Shown: positions 33,682 to 41,506 of the stretch, in pieces
Position numbering within the stretch: the first letter of the stretch is position 1
Layout: every line of letters begins with the position of its first letter
Assembly (NCBI RefSeq): GCF_035984415.1
Contig: NZ_CP130720.1
Coordinates: 7,874,001-7,938,000, forward strand
DNA length: 64,000 nt
Source of the DNA: Streptomyces sp. NBC_01296
GTDB lineage: Bacteria > Actinomycetota > Actinomycetes > Streptomycetales > Streptomycetaceae
Reading direction: 5' to 3'
Translations under genes and position numbers: made by a program
Notes under the pieces: model-generated
What the model was told of the DNA's origin: nothing
The model's input: only the letters and a program-made list of their open reading frames with translations
Database searches by the model: none

Positions 33682-35166
33682 CTAGCCCCCGGCCGCCGCG
33701 GCCGCGCCGGCCGGCGCCGAGCCGCGCAGGAAGCCGAGGCTCGGCAGGATGCACAGGGCGTAGCAGAGGGTGCCTGCGGCCGCGGTCGCGAGGAGCGCGA
33801 GGACGCCGTCGCCGACGAGCCGCTCCAGGCCGAGGACCACGGCGGCCATCACGGCGCCGCCGAGGAAGGGCCAGGCGCAGGCCCGGGCCACGGTGGCGAG
33901 GCCGACGCCGCCGCGGTGCAGCGCGAACAGGAACACCGGCACCACGACGGCGCCCGCGACCAGGACGTGCCCCTGGGCCACCCCCACGATCCCGCCGGCT
34001 CCGGCGCCGACCACCAGGGCCGGGATCAGGACGACGAGCCAGAGTCCCTGCACGCCGATGAGCGAGCGGCGCCGGCCGATGGCCACCAGGCAGTCGTAGG
34101 CCAGTTCGCAGCCGATCCGGACCAGACCGAGCGCCATCAGCCAGGGCAGCGCGGCGGCCGCGGGCAGCCAGCGGTCGCCGTACACGAGCCCGACGATCGG
34201 GGCGGCCAGCGCGGCCAGCAGGACGCAGAGCGGGACGGTGCCGGTCATCACGGCCCCCAGGGCGCGGCCGAATCCGCCGGCCAGCGCCCCCGGCGAGTCG
34301 GCCAGCCGGGAGAACCCGGCGAAGGAGACACGGCGGGCCGCCTCGGAGATGATCCGCACGGGCCAGCCGGAGATGTTGAACGCGAGCACGTAGAAGCCGA
34401 GCGCCAGCTGGTCCAGGGCGGAACCCACCACCATGGTGTCCACGTTGACGACGCAGAGGGCGAGCATGCTGGCCCCGGCGAGCGGCAGTCCGAAACGGAG
34501 CAGCGCCCGCGCCTGCTCCCGGTCCCAGCCGAACCTCAGGGTGCCCGGCGCGGCGAGGCAGCAGCCGACGAGGGCGGCCGCGTTGCCGGCCACCGAGCCC
34601 CACGCGAAGCTCATCGCGCCCCACCCCTGGACGGCCAGCAGAAGCGTCACCCCGGTGCTGAGGACGAAGTTGACGGCGTCGACGGCCATCCGCCTGCCCT
34701 GCGCGAACTCCCGGGTCAGGAACCCGGCGGGCACCTGCGACAGCCCGTCCAGGACCACGCACACGCACATCACCCGCAGGATCCCGGAGGCCTCGGGCGA
34801 GCCGAGCACCCGGGCCACCGCCGGGGCCGCCGTGAACAGCACGGCGTACAGCAGGCAGCTGGAGGAGGCGCTCAGCGTGAGCACGGTCGGGGCGAAGCGG
34901 CGCGGGTCGCCCTCCCAGCGCACGATGGCGAGGGAGACGCCGAGCTCGTTCGCGGAGAGCAGCACCAGCAGCACCGTCTGGGCGATCCCGTACACGCCCC
35001 AGGCCTCGGGACCGAGGAAGAAGCGGGCGAGGACGATGCCGGTGACGAAGTTGCCGAGGCGCATGACCACGGTGTTGACCAGGCTCCACCGGGCGGCGGA
35101 GCCGACCTTGCGCCCCAGCGACGGTGCTTCGGGCGGGGCCTCGGTGCCGGTGCCGGTGCCCGTCAC
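33682..35166 (-). CDS. Wzx-like oligosaccharide flippase (MOP superfamily)
   Basis: The 494-residue protein has 12-14 TM helices with the flippase start 'SAARWSLVNTVVMRLGNFVTGIVLARFF' (split across the first helix) and 'GVYGIAQTVL'. It is a MATE/Wzx-type exporter predicted to flip lipid-linked repeat units across the membrane. The GTG start overlaps the stop of the Wzz-like gene (GTGA), coupling flippase and co-polymerase. The C-terminal tail is Ala/Gly-rich. Confidence 0.88.
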   Translation of the reverse strand: MTGTGTGTEAPPEAPSLGRKVGSAARWSLVNTVVMRLGNFVTGIVLARFFLGPEAWGVYGIAQTVLLVLLSANELGVSLAIVRWEGDPRRFAPTVLTLSASSSCLLYAVLFTAAPAVARVLGSPEASGILRVMCVCVVLDGLSQVPAGFLTREFAQGRRMAVDAVNFVLSTGVTLLLAVQGWGAMSFAWGSVAGNAAALVGCCLAAPGTLRFGWDREQARALLRFGLPLAGASMLALCVVNVDTMVVGSALDQLALGFYVLAFNISGWPVRIISEAARRVSFAGFSRLADSPGALAGGFGRALGAVMTGTVPLCVLLAALAAPIVGLVYGDRWLPAAAALPWLMALGLVRIGCELAYDCLVAIGRRRSLIGVQGLWLVVLIPALVVGAGAGGIVGVAQGHVLVAGAVVVPVFLFALHRGGVGLATVARACAWPFLGGAVMAAVVLGLERLVGDGVLALLATAAAGTLCYALCILPSLGFLRGSAPAGAAAAAGG

Positions 35167-35912
35167 GGCGATGATCCGGCGGAGGCTCGGGCCGTACGGG
35201 AGGCACTCGCCCCGGAGTCCGCGGCGTCCGCGGTGTCGGGCGCCGCCTCGGACTCGCCGCCTGCGAGTGCGGCGGTCTCGGCCGGCGCGGGCCGGTGCCG
35301 GCCCGGCTTGCCCGACCTGCGGCGGCGGGCCTCCACGAAGAAGGTGGCCACCAGGCTGAGTACGAAGCCCAGCGCCCCCGCCATGATCAGGTACTGGAGC
35401 CGGGTCTTGGTCTGCGCCTCCGGCTTCTGCGGCGGGACGATCGTCGCCATGCGGATCATGGCCTCCGGCGTCACCGACTGCTGGGCCTGGAACTCCTGCA
35501 GCCGCTTCTCGGCGTAGGCGGTGAAGACCTGGTCCGACTTCAGGACGGCCGCCGGATCGGTCCCGGTGACGCTCAGCCACATGAAGGGCCCCTGGGCGTT
35601 GTCGGCGATCTTCGCCTCGTACGTGCCGGTGACGCCCTGGGCCTTGAGGTCGGCCCGGGAGTCGTCGGAGTTGAGATTGCGGGCCAGGCCGTCGGCCATG
35701 CCGGTCAGCGAGGCCTGGGTGCTCAGGAAGGGGTTGCCGTCGAAGGCCACCGTGGCCTTCTTCGAGTTCAGGAGCGTCACCGTGCTCTGTGACCGGTACT
35801 CCACCGGGACCAGCACGTACACGCCTGCGATGAGCGCGGCCGTGAGCAGCAGTCCGGGCAGCAGGACGTACCAGCGCCTGCACATGACCCGCCAGATCTC
35901 CGCGAGATCCAT
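35163..35912 (-). CDS. Wzz-like polysaccharide co-polymerase
   Basis: The 249-residue protein shows 'VMCRRWYVLLPGLLLTAALI' (TM1, about 15-34), a periplasmic-type domain with 'SVTGTDPAAVLKSDQVF', and TM2 near 172-192. The tail is basic then acidic. It has no Walker A/B motifs, so it is a Wzz without tyrosine kinase. It is the third Wzz-like domain in the locus and is coupled to the flippase gene by GTGA. Confidence 0.85.
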   Translation of the reverse strand: MDLAEIWRVMCRRWYVLLPGLLLTAALIAGVYVLVPVEYRSQSTVTLLNSKKATVAFDGNPFLSTQASLTGMADGLARNLNSDDSRADLKAQGVTGTYEAKIADNAQGPFMWLSVTGTDPAAVLKSDQVFTAYAEKRLQEFQAQQSVTPEAMIRMATIVPPQKPEAQTKTRLQYLIMAGALGFVLSLVATFFVEARRRRSGKPGRHRPAPAETAALAGGESEAAPDTADAADSGASASRTARASAGSSP

Positions 35913-35978
35913 GGTCTTCCCCCTCGCGGCGGCGTCGTGACCTCCACGCGCCGCCGCTCATTCATTTCGGTGATTACG

Positions 35979-36002
35979 GTTCTTGCGTTCTTGCGTTCTT
36001 AC
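35979..36002. repeat. Three 8-bp tandem repeats upstream of the Wzz-like gene
   Basis: GTTCTTGC, GTTCTTGC and GTTCTTAC stand in direct tandem, 67-90 bp upstream of ATG 35912, in a relatively AT-rich gap between two minus-strand genes. They could be an operator with 8-bp spacing or simple slippage repeats. Confidence 0.6.
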
Positions 36003-36041
36003 GGTGTTGCTCGGTGGCTCTTCTCCGGACCGGCGTCCGCG

Positions 36042-37151
36042 CTAAGGAGCCGGGTCGGTGGGCCGCGGACGGGTCTCCGCCGTCCCGCCGTCCAGCAGGA
36101 CCCCGGCGATGCGCTCGCTCGCGCGGCCGTCCCAGAGCGCGGGGCAGCGCGCCGCGGGCGGATCGTCGAGCACCCGGTTCACCGTGGCCGTGATGCGCTC
36201 CGGGTCGGTGCCCGCCAGTACGTTGGTGCCCTCCTCGACGGTGATCGGCCGCTCGGTGTTCTCCCGCAGCGTCACGCAGGGCACCCCGAGGGCGGTGGTC
36301 TCCTCCTGGACGCCCCCGGAATCGGTGAGCACCACCCGGGCGGCGTCCTGCAGCGCGATGAAGTCGAGGTATCCGGCGGCCGGGACCATCCGGATCCCGC
36401 CCGGGACTCCGATCTCGGCCAGCCGCTCCGCCGCCCGCGGGTGCACGGGCAGCAGCAGCGGGCACCGGTCGGCGATCTCGCCCAGCGCCTTCAGCAGGCC
36501 CCGCAGCGCACCGGGGTCGTCCACGTTGGCCGGCCGGTGCAGGGTGACCAGGCCGTACCCGCCCCGGGTGAGCCCGTACCGGTCCAGGACGTCCGAGGCC
36601 CGGGCCCGGTCCAGGTTGGCGAGGAGGGTGTCGATCATGACGTTGCCGACGACGTGGATCTGGTCCTCCCGATAGCCCTCCGCCCGCAGGTTCACGGCGG
36701 CGTCGGGCGAGGGGGCCAGCAGGTAGTCGCTGAGCCGGTCGGTGGCGACCCGGTTGACCTCCTCCGGCATGCCCCAGTCCCGGCTGCGCAGTCCGGCCTC
36801 CACGTGGGCCAGCAGCGGGCCGGCCTTCGCGGTCACCAGGGCGCAGGCCAGCGTCGAGTTGATGTCGCCGACCACCACCACGACGTCCGGGGCCAGTTCG
36901 TCTACCAGCGGCTCGAAGGCCGTCATCACCCGGCCGGTCTGCTGGGCGTGCGTACCGGACCCGGCGCCCAGGTACCGGTCGGGGGGACGGATGCCGAGGT
37001 CGCGGAAGAACACGTCGTTCATGGACTCGTCGTAGTGCTGGCCGGTGTGGACGAGGATCACCTCGGCGCCGCGGCGCTCCAGTGCGTCCATCACCGGTTT
37101 GATCTTCATGTAGTTGGGCCGTGCTCCGGCCACGCAGATGATCCTGGGCAT
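36042..37151 (-). CDS. wecB: Non-hydrolysing UDP-GlcNAc 2-epimerase (WecB/WbpI family)
   Basis: The 369-residue GT-B-like epimerase converts UDP-GlcNAc (or a 3-acetamido uronic derivative) to the manno form at C-2. Motifs seen: 'GARPNYMKIKPV' (N-terminal), 'HTGQHYD', 'HVEAGLRS' (about 115-122), 'TLHRPANVDD' and 'DSGGVQEE' (nucleotide-binding). It lies 4 bp after the UDP-sugar dehydrogenase gene. Together they could give UDP-ManNAcA; with the aminotransferase route they could give UDP-ManNAc3NAcA. Whether the substrate is UDP-GlcNAc or its 3-acetamido uronate cannot be read from sequence alone. Confidence 0.92.
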   Translation of the reverse strand: MPRIICVAGARPNYMKIKPVMDALERRGAEVILVHTGQHYDESMNDVFFRDLGIRPPDRYLGAGSGTHAQQTGRVMTAFEPLVDELAPDVVVVVGDINSTLACALVTAKAGPLLAHVEAGLRSRDWGMPEEVNRVATDRLSDYLLAPSPDAAVNLRAEGYREDQIHVVGNVMIDTLLANLDRARASDVLDRYGLTRGGYGLVTLHRPANVDDPGALRGLLKALGEIADRCPLLLPVHPRAAERLAEIGVPGGIRMVPAAGYLDFIALQDAARVVLTDSGGVQEETTALGVPCVTLRENTERPITVEEGTNVLAGTDPERITATVNRVLDDPPAARCPALWDGRASERIAGVLLDGGTAETRPRPTDPAP

Positions 37152-37155
37152 GGTG

Positions 37156-38412
37156 TCAGAGCACCTCCACGGCGGGCCCGGAGAGCCGGTTGCGGCAGTC
37201 GAGCACGAAGGAGGCGTGCTCGGTGATCACCGCGTAGTCGAAGGAGTCGTGGTCGGTGAGCAGGACGACCACGTCGGCGGCGGCCAGCTCCTTGCGGGTC
37301 GGCTCGACCCGCACGAGCCGGGCGTCGACCTTGAGGCCCTCCACCACGTGGGGGTCGGCCGCGCGCACCTTGGCGCCCATGTCGAGCAGCAGCTGGGAGA
37401 TGCGCACCGCCGGCGACTCCCGGGCGTCGCCGGTGTTCTTCTTGTACGCCAGCCCCAGCAGCAGGATCCGGGAGCCGTTGACCGAGCGGCGCTTGGCGTT
37501 GAGTGCGTCGATGACGCGGCGCGCGACGTACTCGGGCATGTGGCTGTTGATGTCGTTGGCCAGCTCGACGAAGCGGAAGTTCTGGCCGAGTTCGCGCTGG
37601 ACCCGCCAGGACAGGTACGACGGGTCGATCGGCAGGCAGTGCCCGCCGACCCCGGGGCCGGGGGTGAACTTCATGAAGCCGAACGGCTTGCTGGACGCCG
37701 CTTCGATGGCCTGCCACACGTCGATGTCGAGGTGGCGGGCGAACATGGCTATCTCGTTGACCAGGGCGATGTTCACGTGCCGGAAGGTGTTCTCCAGCAG
37801 CTTCGCCAGCTCGGCCTCCTTGGGCGAGCGCACCGGCACCGTCTTGTCGACGAGGCCTCCGTAGAAGGCCTCCACGGCCTTGAGCGAGGCGGCGTCCACG
37901 CCGGAGACGACCTTGGGCGTCTGCTGGAAGCCCCAGACCGTGTTGCCGGGGTCGATCCGCTCCGGGCTGTAGCCGAGGTGGAAGTCGGCTCCCGCGGTGA
38001 GGCCGGAGCCGTCCTCCAGGATCGGGCCGAACAGCTCCTCGGTGGTGCCCGGGTAGGTGGTGGACTCCAGGACGACGGTCGCGCCGGGCCGCAGGAAGCG
38101 GGCCAGCGTGTGCGCCGACTCCTCGATGTAGCGCAGGTCGGGGGCACCGTCCTGTAAGGGGGTCGGGACCGTGACGACCGCGATGTCGAAGCCGCCGCAG
38201 TCGCGCGCGAGTTCGCTGGGCTGGTAGGAGCCGCGCTCCAGCGCCCGGGTCAGCCGTTCGGAGGAGACGTCCTCCACGTACGACTCGCCGGCGGCGAGGC
38301 TCTTGACCCGCCGGGCGTCCACGTCGTAACCGACCACTTGGTGTCCGACCTCGGCGGCCCTGATGGCCAGCGGGAGGCCGACGTATCCCTGTCCCACGAC
38401 GACGACACGCAT
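37156..38412 (-). CDS. UDP-sugar 6-dehydrogenase (WecC/WbpA/Ugd family)
   Basis: The 418-residue NAD-dependent dehydrogenase oxidises C-6 of a UDP-hexose or N-acetylhexosamine to the uronic acid. It opens 'VVVVGQGYVGLPLAIRAAE' (Rossmann), has 'ESTTYPGTTEEL' and 'GYSPERIDPGN', then 'GPGVGGHCLPIDP' with the catalytic Cys, and a C-terminal UDP-binding domain. The ESTTYPGT/YSPERxDPG pattern favours UDP-GlcNAc/ManNAc-type (WecC/WbpA) dehydrogenases over UDP-glucose dehydrogenase. Its ATG overlaps the upstream stop by one base (TGATG). Confidence 0.9.
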   Translation of the reverse strand: MRVVVVGQGYVGLPLAIRAAEVGHQVVGYDVDARRVKSLAAGESYVEDVSSERLTRALERGSYQPSELARDCGGFDIAVVTVPTPLQDGAPDLRYIEESAHTLARFLRPGATVVLESTTYPGTTEELFGPILEDGSGLTAGADFHLGYSPERIDPGNTVWGFQQTPKVVSGVDAASLKAVEAFYGGLVDKTVPVRSPKEAELAKLLENTFRHVNIALVNEIAMFARHLDIDVWQAIEAASSKPFGFMKFTPGPGVGGHCLPIDPSYLSWRVQRELGQNFRFVELANDINSHMPEYVARRVIDALNAKRRSVNGSRILLLGLAYKKNTGDARESPAVRISQLLLDMGAKVRAADPHVVEGLKVDARLVRVEPTRKELAAADVVVLLTDHDSFDYAVITEHASFVLDCRNRLSGPAVEVL

Positions 38413-39212
38413 CAGTGACTCCTGTTCGCGGAACCGGTGGACGGTAGGGCCGACGGTGTACGGCGGATGAGTTCCCGGACCGTCATGAGGAGGAAGGCGG
38501 TGTTGGTGGTGAGGTAGCGCTTGCCGAGGCGGCGCGGCTCCTGCAGGGCCCGGTAGAACCATTCGAGGCCCATGCGCTGCCAGAGGGCGGGGGCCCGCTT
38601 GGTGATGCCGGCCAGGATGTCGAAGGAGCCGCCGACGCCGTGCACCACGTGGGCGCCGGTGAGCTTGCCGTAGCCGGCGGTGAAGATCTCCTTCTTGGGC
38701 GAGGTCATGCCGAGGAACAGCAGCTGGGCGCCGCTCTCCGCGACGGCGTCGGCGACCGCCGCCTGGTCGGAGTCGTCGAAGTAGCCGTTGCGGCTGCCGG
38801 CCACGCGCAGCGCCGGGAAGCGCCGGGCGATCCGGCCGAGCATCAGGTCCAGTACCTCCGGCCGGGCGCCGAGCAGGTAGACGGGGACGTCCGCGGTCTC
38901 GGCGGCGGCCAGCAGCCGCATGAACAGGTCGATTCCCGCCACCCGTTCGGGCAGCCGGACGCCGAGGACGCGACCGGCCCACACCACGGCCTGGCCGTCG
39001 GCCAGGACGAGGTCGCAGCCGGAGACCGCCGCCGCGAGACGGGGGTCGCGCCGCATGTTGACGAGCTTGGCGGCATTGACCATGCCGATCTCGATCTGTT
39101 CGCCGCGCCGTACCGCCTCGAGGCAGCGCTGCACGGTCTCGTCCATGGTCAGGGCGTCGAGCGTGACCCCGAACAGGGTCTGGCGGGCTGGTCGGGACTG
39201 TCGGTGGGTCAT
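38412..39212 (-). CDS. WecG/TagA/CpsF-family glycosyltransferase
   Basis: The 266-residue GT26 enzyme carries 'GVTLDALTMDETV', 'MVNAAKLVNMRRDP', 'LADGQAVVWAGRVLG' with 'ERVAGIDLF', and 'LFLGMTSPKKE'. All are GT26 signatures. Family members add ManNAc or ManNAcA to undecaprenyl-PP-GlcNAc, the second step of lipid-linked oligosaccharide synthesis. This fits the WecB and dehydrogenase genes immediately downstream. It overlaps both neighbours, so it lies in a tight operon. Confidence 0.92.
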   Translation of the reverse strand: MTHRQSRPARQTLFGVTLDALTMDETVQRCLEAVRRGEQIEIGMVNAAKLVNMRRDPRLAAAVSGCDLVLADGQAVVWAGRVLGVRLPERVAGIDLFMRLLAAAETADVPVYLLGARPEVLDLMLGRIARRFPALRVAGSRNGYFDDSDQAAVADAVAESGAQLLFLGMTSPKKEIFTAGYGKLTGAHVVHGVGGSFDILAGITKRAPALWQRMGLEWFYRALQEPRRLGKRYLTTNTAFLLMTVRELIRRTPSALPSTGSANRSH

Positions 39213-40387
39213 CTCCCGGGACCCCCGAGCCAGGCGTGGAGCAGCCAGCCGAACTCGTACGGCCTGCACTCGCGGTCGATCACGACGGGGCGGAAGATCC
39301 GGTCGAGCGGAGCCAGTCGCGCCTGCGGGGCCACCTTGGTGGTGACTCCGCGGGCGGCGCGGACGGCCTTGGCCGGGTCGCCGCGGTAGACCTTGCGCCA
39401 GGTGACCCCGTACTTCTCGAGGATCATGGGCTCGCGCGGGGTGCCGTCGGGCCCGCTGATCTCGGGCACGTCCGTCATCCAGCGCAGTCCCCGGCGGATG
39501 GCGGCGCCGAAGTCGGTGCCCCCCGCTTCGGCCAGGTCGAAGAGGGCGGTCGGGGCCATGGCGTGCTGGTGCACGCTGTAGACGGGGTAGCCCTCCACCA
39601 CGCCGCCCGTGCGGGCGTCGTAGTGCCACCACCACTGTCCGCCGTCCCCCTGGAGTTCGCAGATCCGGGCGGCGCAGGCGTCGGCGGCCGCGAGGGCCTG
39701 CGGGTCCGGGCCGCTCGCGTGCAGCCGGGCCAGCGCCTGGAGCGGATAGGTCTGGTCGGCGAAGCAGGCCACGTGGGAGCGGTACCCGGGGACCAGCCCC
39801 GGGCCGGTGGCGTGCGGGAACAGCGGACTGCCGGCGGCCCTGGCCGCCAGCAGGCGGTCGCGGGCGGCCGCCAGCCGGTGCTCCACGTCCGCCGAGGTCC
39901 GGGCCGCGGCGAGGGCGGAGAGCACCCAGGCCGCCTCGACGGTGTACTGCGGTCGTCCGGGGACGTCCAGCGCGGCCACCCGCGCGAGGGCGTCCGCCAG
40001 CTTCGGGTGCCCGGTCTCGGCGGCGGCCCAGGCGATGAGCGCCGCGTCCCCGAGGTTCGTCACCACGGGCAGCCGCTCCACCAGCAGCCCCGCGTACTCC
40101 GCGACGCTGTGTCCGCCGAACAGGGCGCGCTGCCGCTCCTCGGGCAGGAACCGGGCCCCCAGCGCGGTGATGGCCGCGTACCGGGTGCTGGTTCCGCGCC
40201 CCTCCACCCGGCGGACGCCGTCGGAGGTGACCGTCCCCACCCGGGTGAACACGAAGGCGTCGGAGCCCGGCAGGTACATGTCGGGCAGTCCCGCCTCGGC
40301 CAACGCGAGCAGGCGCTCGGCGAGCGCATGCAGCGACAGGTCCTCATGGGCCAGTGCTTCTAATCGTGCCACTCGTGCTGCGGTCAC
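39209..40387 (-). CDS. Alpha/alpha-toroid-like protein of unknown function
   Basis: This 392-residue soluble helical protein has repeated Ala/Leu-rich helices and a conserved-looking aromatic patch: 'GDGGQWWWHYDARTGGVVEG' followed by 'YPVYSVHQHAMAP'. The repeat style resembles (alpha/alpha)6 barrels of glycosidases, lyases or terpene cyclase-like proteins, but no catalytic signature I know is present. It lacks a signal peptide. GTG 40387 is chosen as the first start before the conserved body. It is translated just before the WecG-type enzyme (ATGA overlap), so a role in the same pathway is likely. Confidence 0.7.
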   Translation of the reverse strand: MTAARVARLEALAHEDLSLHALAERLLALAEAGLPDMYLPGSDAFVFTRVGTVTSDGVRRVEGRGTSTRYAAITALGARFLPEERQRALFGGHSVAEYAGLLVERLPVVTNLGDAALIAWAAAETGHPKLADALARVAALDVPGRPQYTVEAAWVLSALAAARTSADVEHRLAAARDRLLAARAAGSPLFPHATGPGLVPGYRSHVACFADQTYPLQALARLHASGPDPQALAAADACAARICELQGDGGQWWWHYDARTGGVVEGYPVYSVHQHAMAPTALFDLAEAGGTDFGAAIRRGLRWMTDVPEISGPDGTPREPMILEKYGVTWRKVYRGDPAKAVRAARGVTTKVAPQARLAPLDRIFRPVVIDRECRPYEFGWLLHAWLGGPGR

Positions 40388-40818
40388 CGGGTCCCCACCC
40401 CGGTTCCCTGTGTGCTGCGCGCACCTCGTATGTCCGAGCTGTACGGCTCCAACACACCTACCCCCTCTGATCGCTCCTCGGACAGACCCGGCGGTCGTCG
40501 TTCCGCGGAGGGGAATGCGCATGACGGCGCACGTGCCGGCGGTGTGAATTCCCCCGATGGCACGAACCGTCCCGGGCCGCCCACTGGATCCCCCCAGCGA
40601 TGCCCAGGACCGGAGCACGCGCGGACGGCAGCGTCGGGCGGGCGCGTTGCGCGCCGTCCGTCGTCACTTGGTCCGCGATGCCCTCGTCGTGTACAACCCC
40701 CCACTGAACAAAGCCTGTTGCCTGCTCAGATCCCGTGTACAGGGACAAGGTATGCCCAAGGATGTTCGTTGATTGCGGTTTTGAGGAAATGCCGCTGACC
40801 CAAATTGCCGACGTACCG
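40388..40818. other. 431-bp intergenic region upstream of the WecG-WecB operon
   Basis: This gap separates the acetyltransferase gene from the start of the minus-strand operon. It is locally AT-richer at 40685-40810 and contains two direct copies of CGTGTACA (40688-40695 and 40734-40741), 46 bp apart. It probably holds the operon promoter; no convincing -35/-10 pair was found. No small ORF with Streptomyces codon usage was recognised. Confidence 0.4.
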
Positions 40819-41418
40819 TCAGGTCCGCTCGAGCAGGGTTCCGTCCTTCTCCTCGTGCAGCGAACCGGTGCGCGGACACTCCCACACGCCCGGCTCCTCC
40901 TCGCGTTCCACCAGACGGACCCCGGCCCGGCCCACCCAGCCGATGCGGCGGGCCGGTACCCCTGCGACCAGTGCGAAGTCCGGTACGTCCCGGGACACGA
41001 CCGCGCCGGCCGCGACCAGCGCCCACCGCCCGATGCGCACCCCGGCCACACACACCGAACGGGCGCCCAGCGAGGCCCCCTCGGCCACCACGACACCGGC
41101 GGCCTCCCAGTCGCCGCCGCGCTTCTGCCGTCCGGCGGGGTCGACGGCCCGCGGATAGAAATCGTTGGTGAGGACGGCGGCCGGGCCGATGAAAACCCCG
41201 TCGCCGAGTTCGGCGGGTTCGTAGACGAGTGCGTAGTTCTGCAGCTTCACGTTGTCGCCGATTCGTACGCCGGGCCCGACGTACGCCCCCCGCCCCACGA
41301 TGCAGTCGCGCCCGAGCCGCGCGTCCTCCCGTACCTGCGCCAGATCCCAGATCGTGGTCCCGTCCCCGAGTTCGGCCGTCTCGTCGACCTGGGAGGAGGG
41401 TTGAATGCGGACACTCAC
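40819..41418 (-). CDS. WbpD/WlbB-like UDP-amino-sugar N-acetyltransferase
   Basis: The 199-residue left-handed beta-helix acetyltransferase starts 'VRIQPSSQVDETAELGDGTT'. It has hexapeptide repeats and the family phrase 'VYEPAELGDGVFIGPAAVLT' followed by 'NDFYPRA', as in WbpD/WlbB, which acetylate the 3-amino group of UDP-GlcNAc(3N)A. 'GVRIGRWALVAAGAVVSRDV' closes the helix. It starts at GTG 41418 after AGGGGA. It supplies the acetylation step for the proposed diacetamido-uronic acid pathway. Confidence 0.9.
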   Translation of the reverse strand: MSVRIQPSSQVDETAELGDGTTIWDLAQVREDARLGRDCIVGRGAYVGPGVRIGDNVKLQNYALVYEPAELGDGVFIGPAAVLTNDFYPRAVDPAGRQKRGGDWEAAGVVVAEGASLGARSVCVAGVRIGRWALVAAGAVVSRDVPDFALVAGVPARRIGWVGRAGVRLVEREEEPGVWECPRTGSLHEEKDGTLLERT

Positions 41419-41506
41419 GCGGCGGTCCCCTTAACGCTGGAGGTACGGACGTAAGGGGGGAGCATATGCGCCGCCGGATCGGCTCGCCGGGAGATCAACC
41501 GACTGT

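Noticed and set aside
40688..40741. Two CGTGTACA copies as a regulator site
   Set aside because: Only two short direct copies 46 bp apart with no symmetry between them; weak on its own, so only mentioned in the region note.
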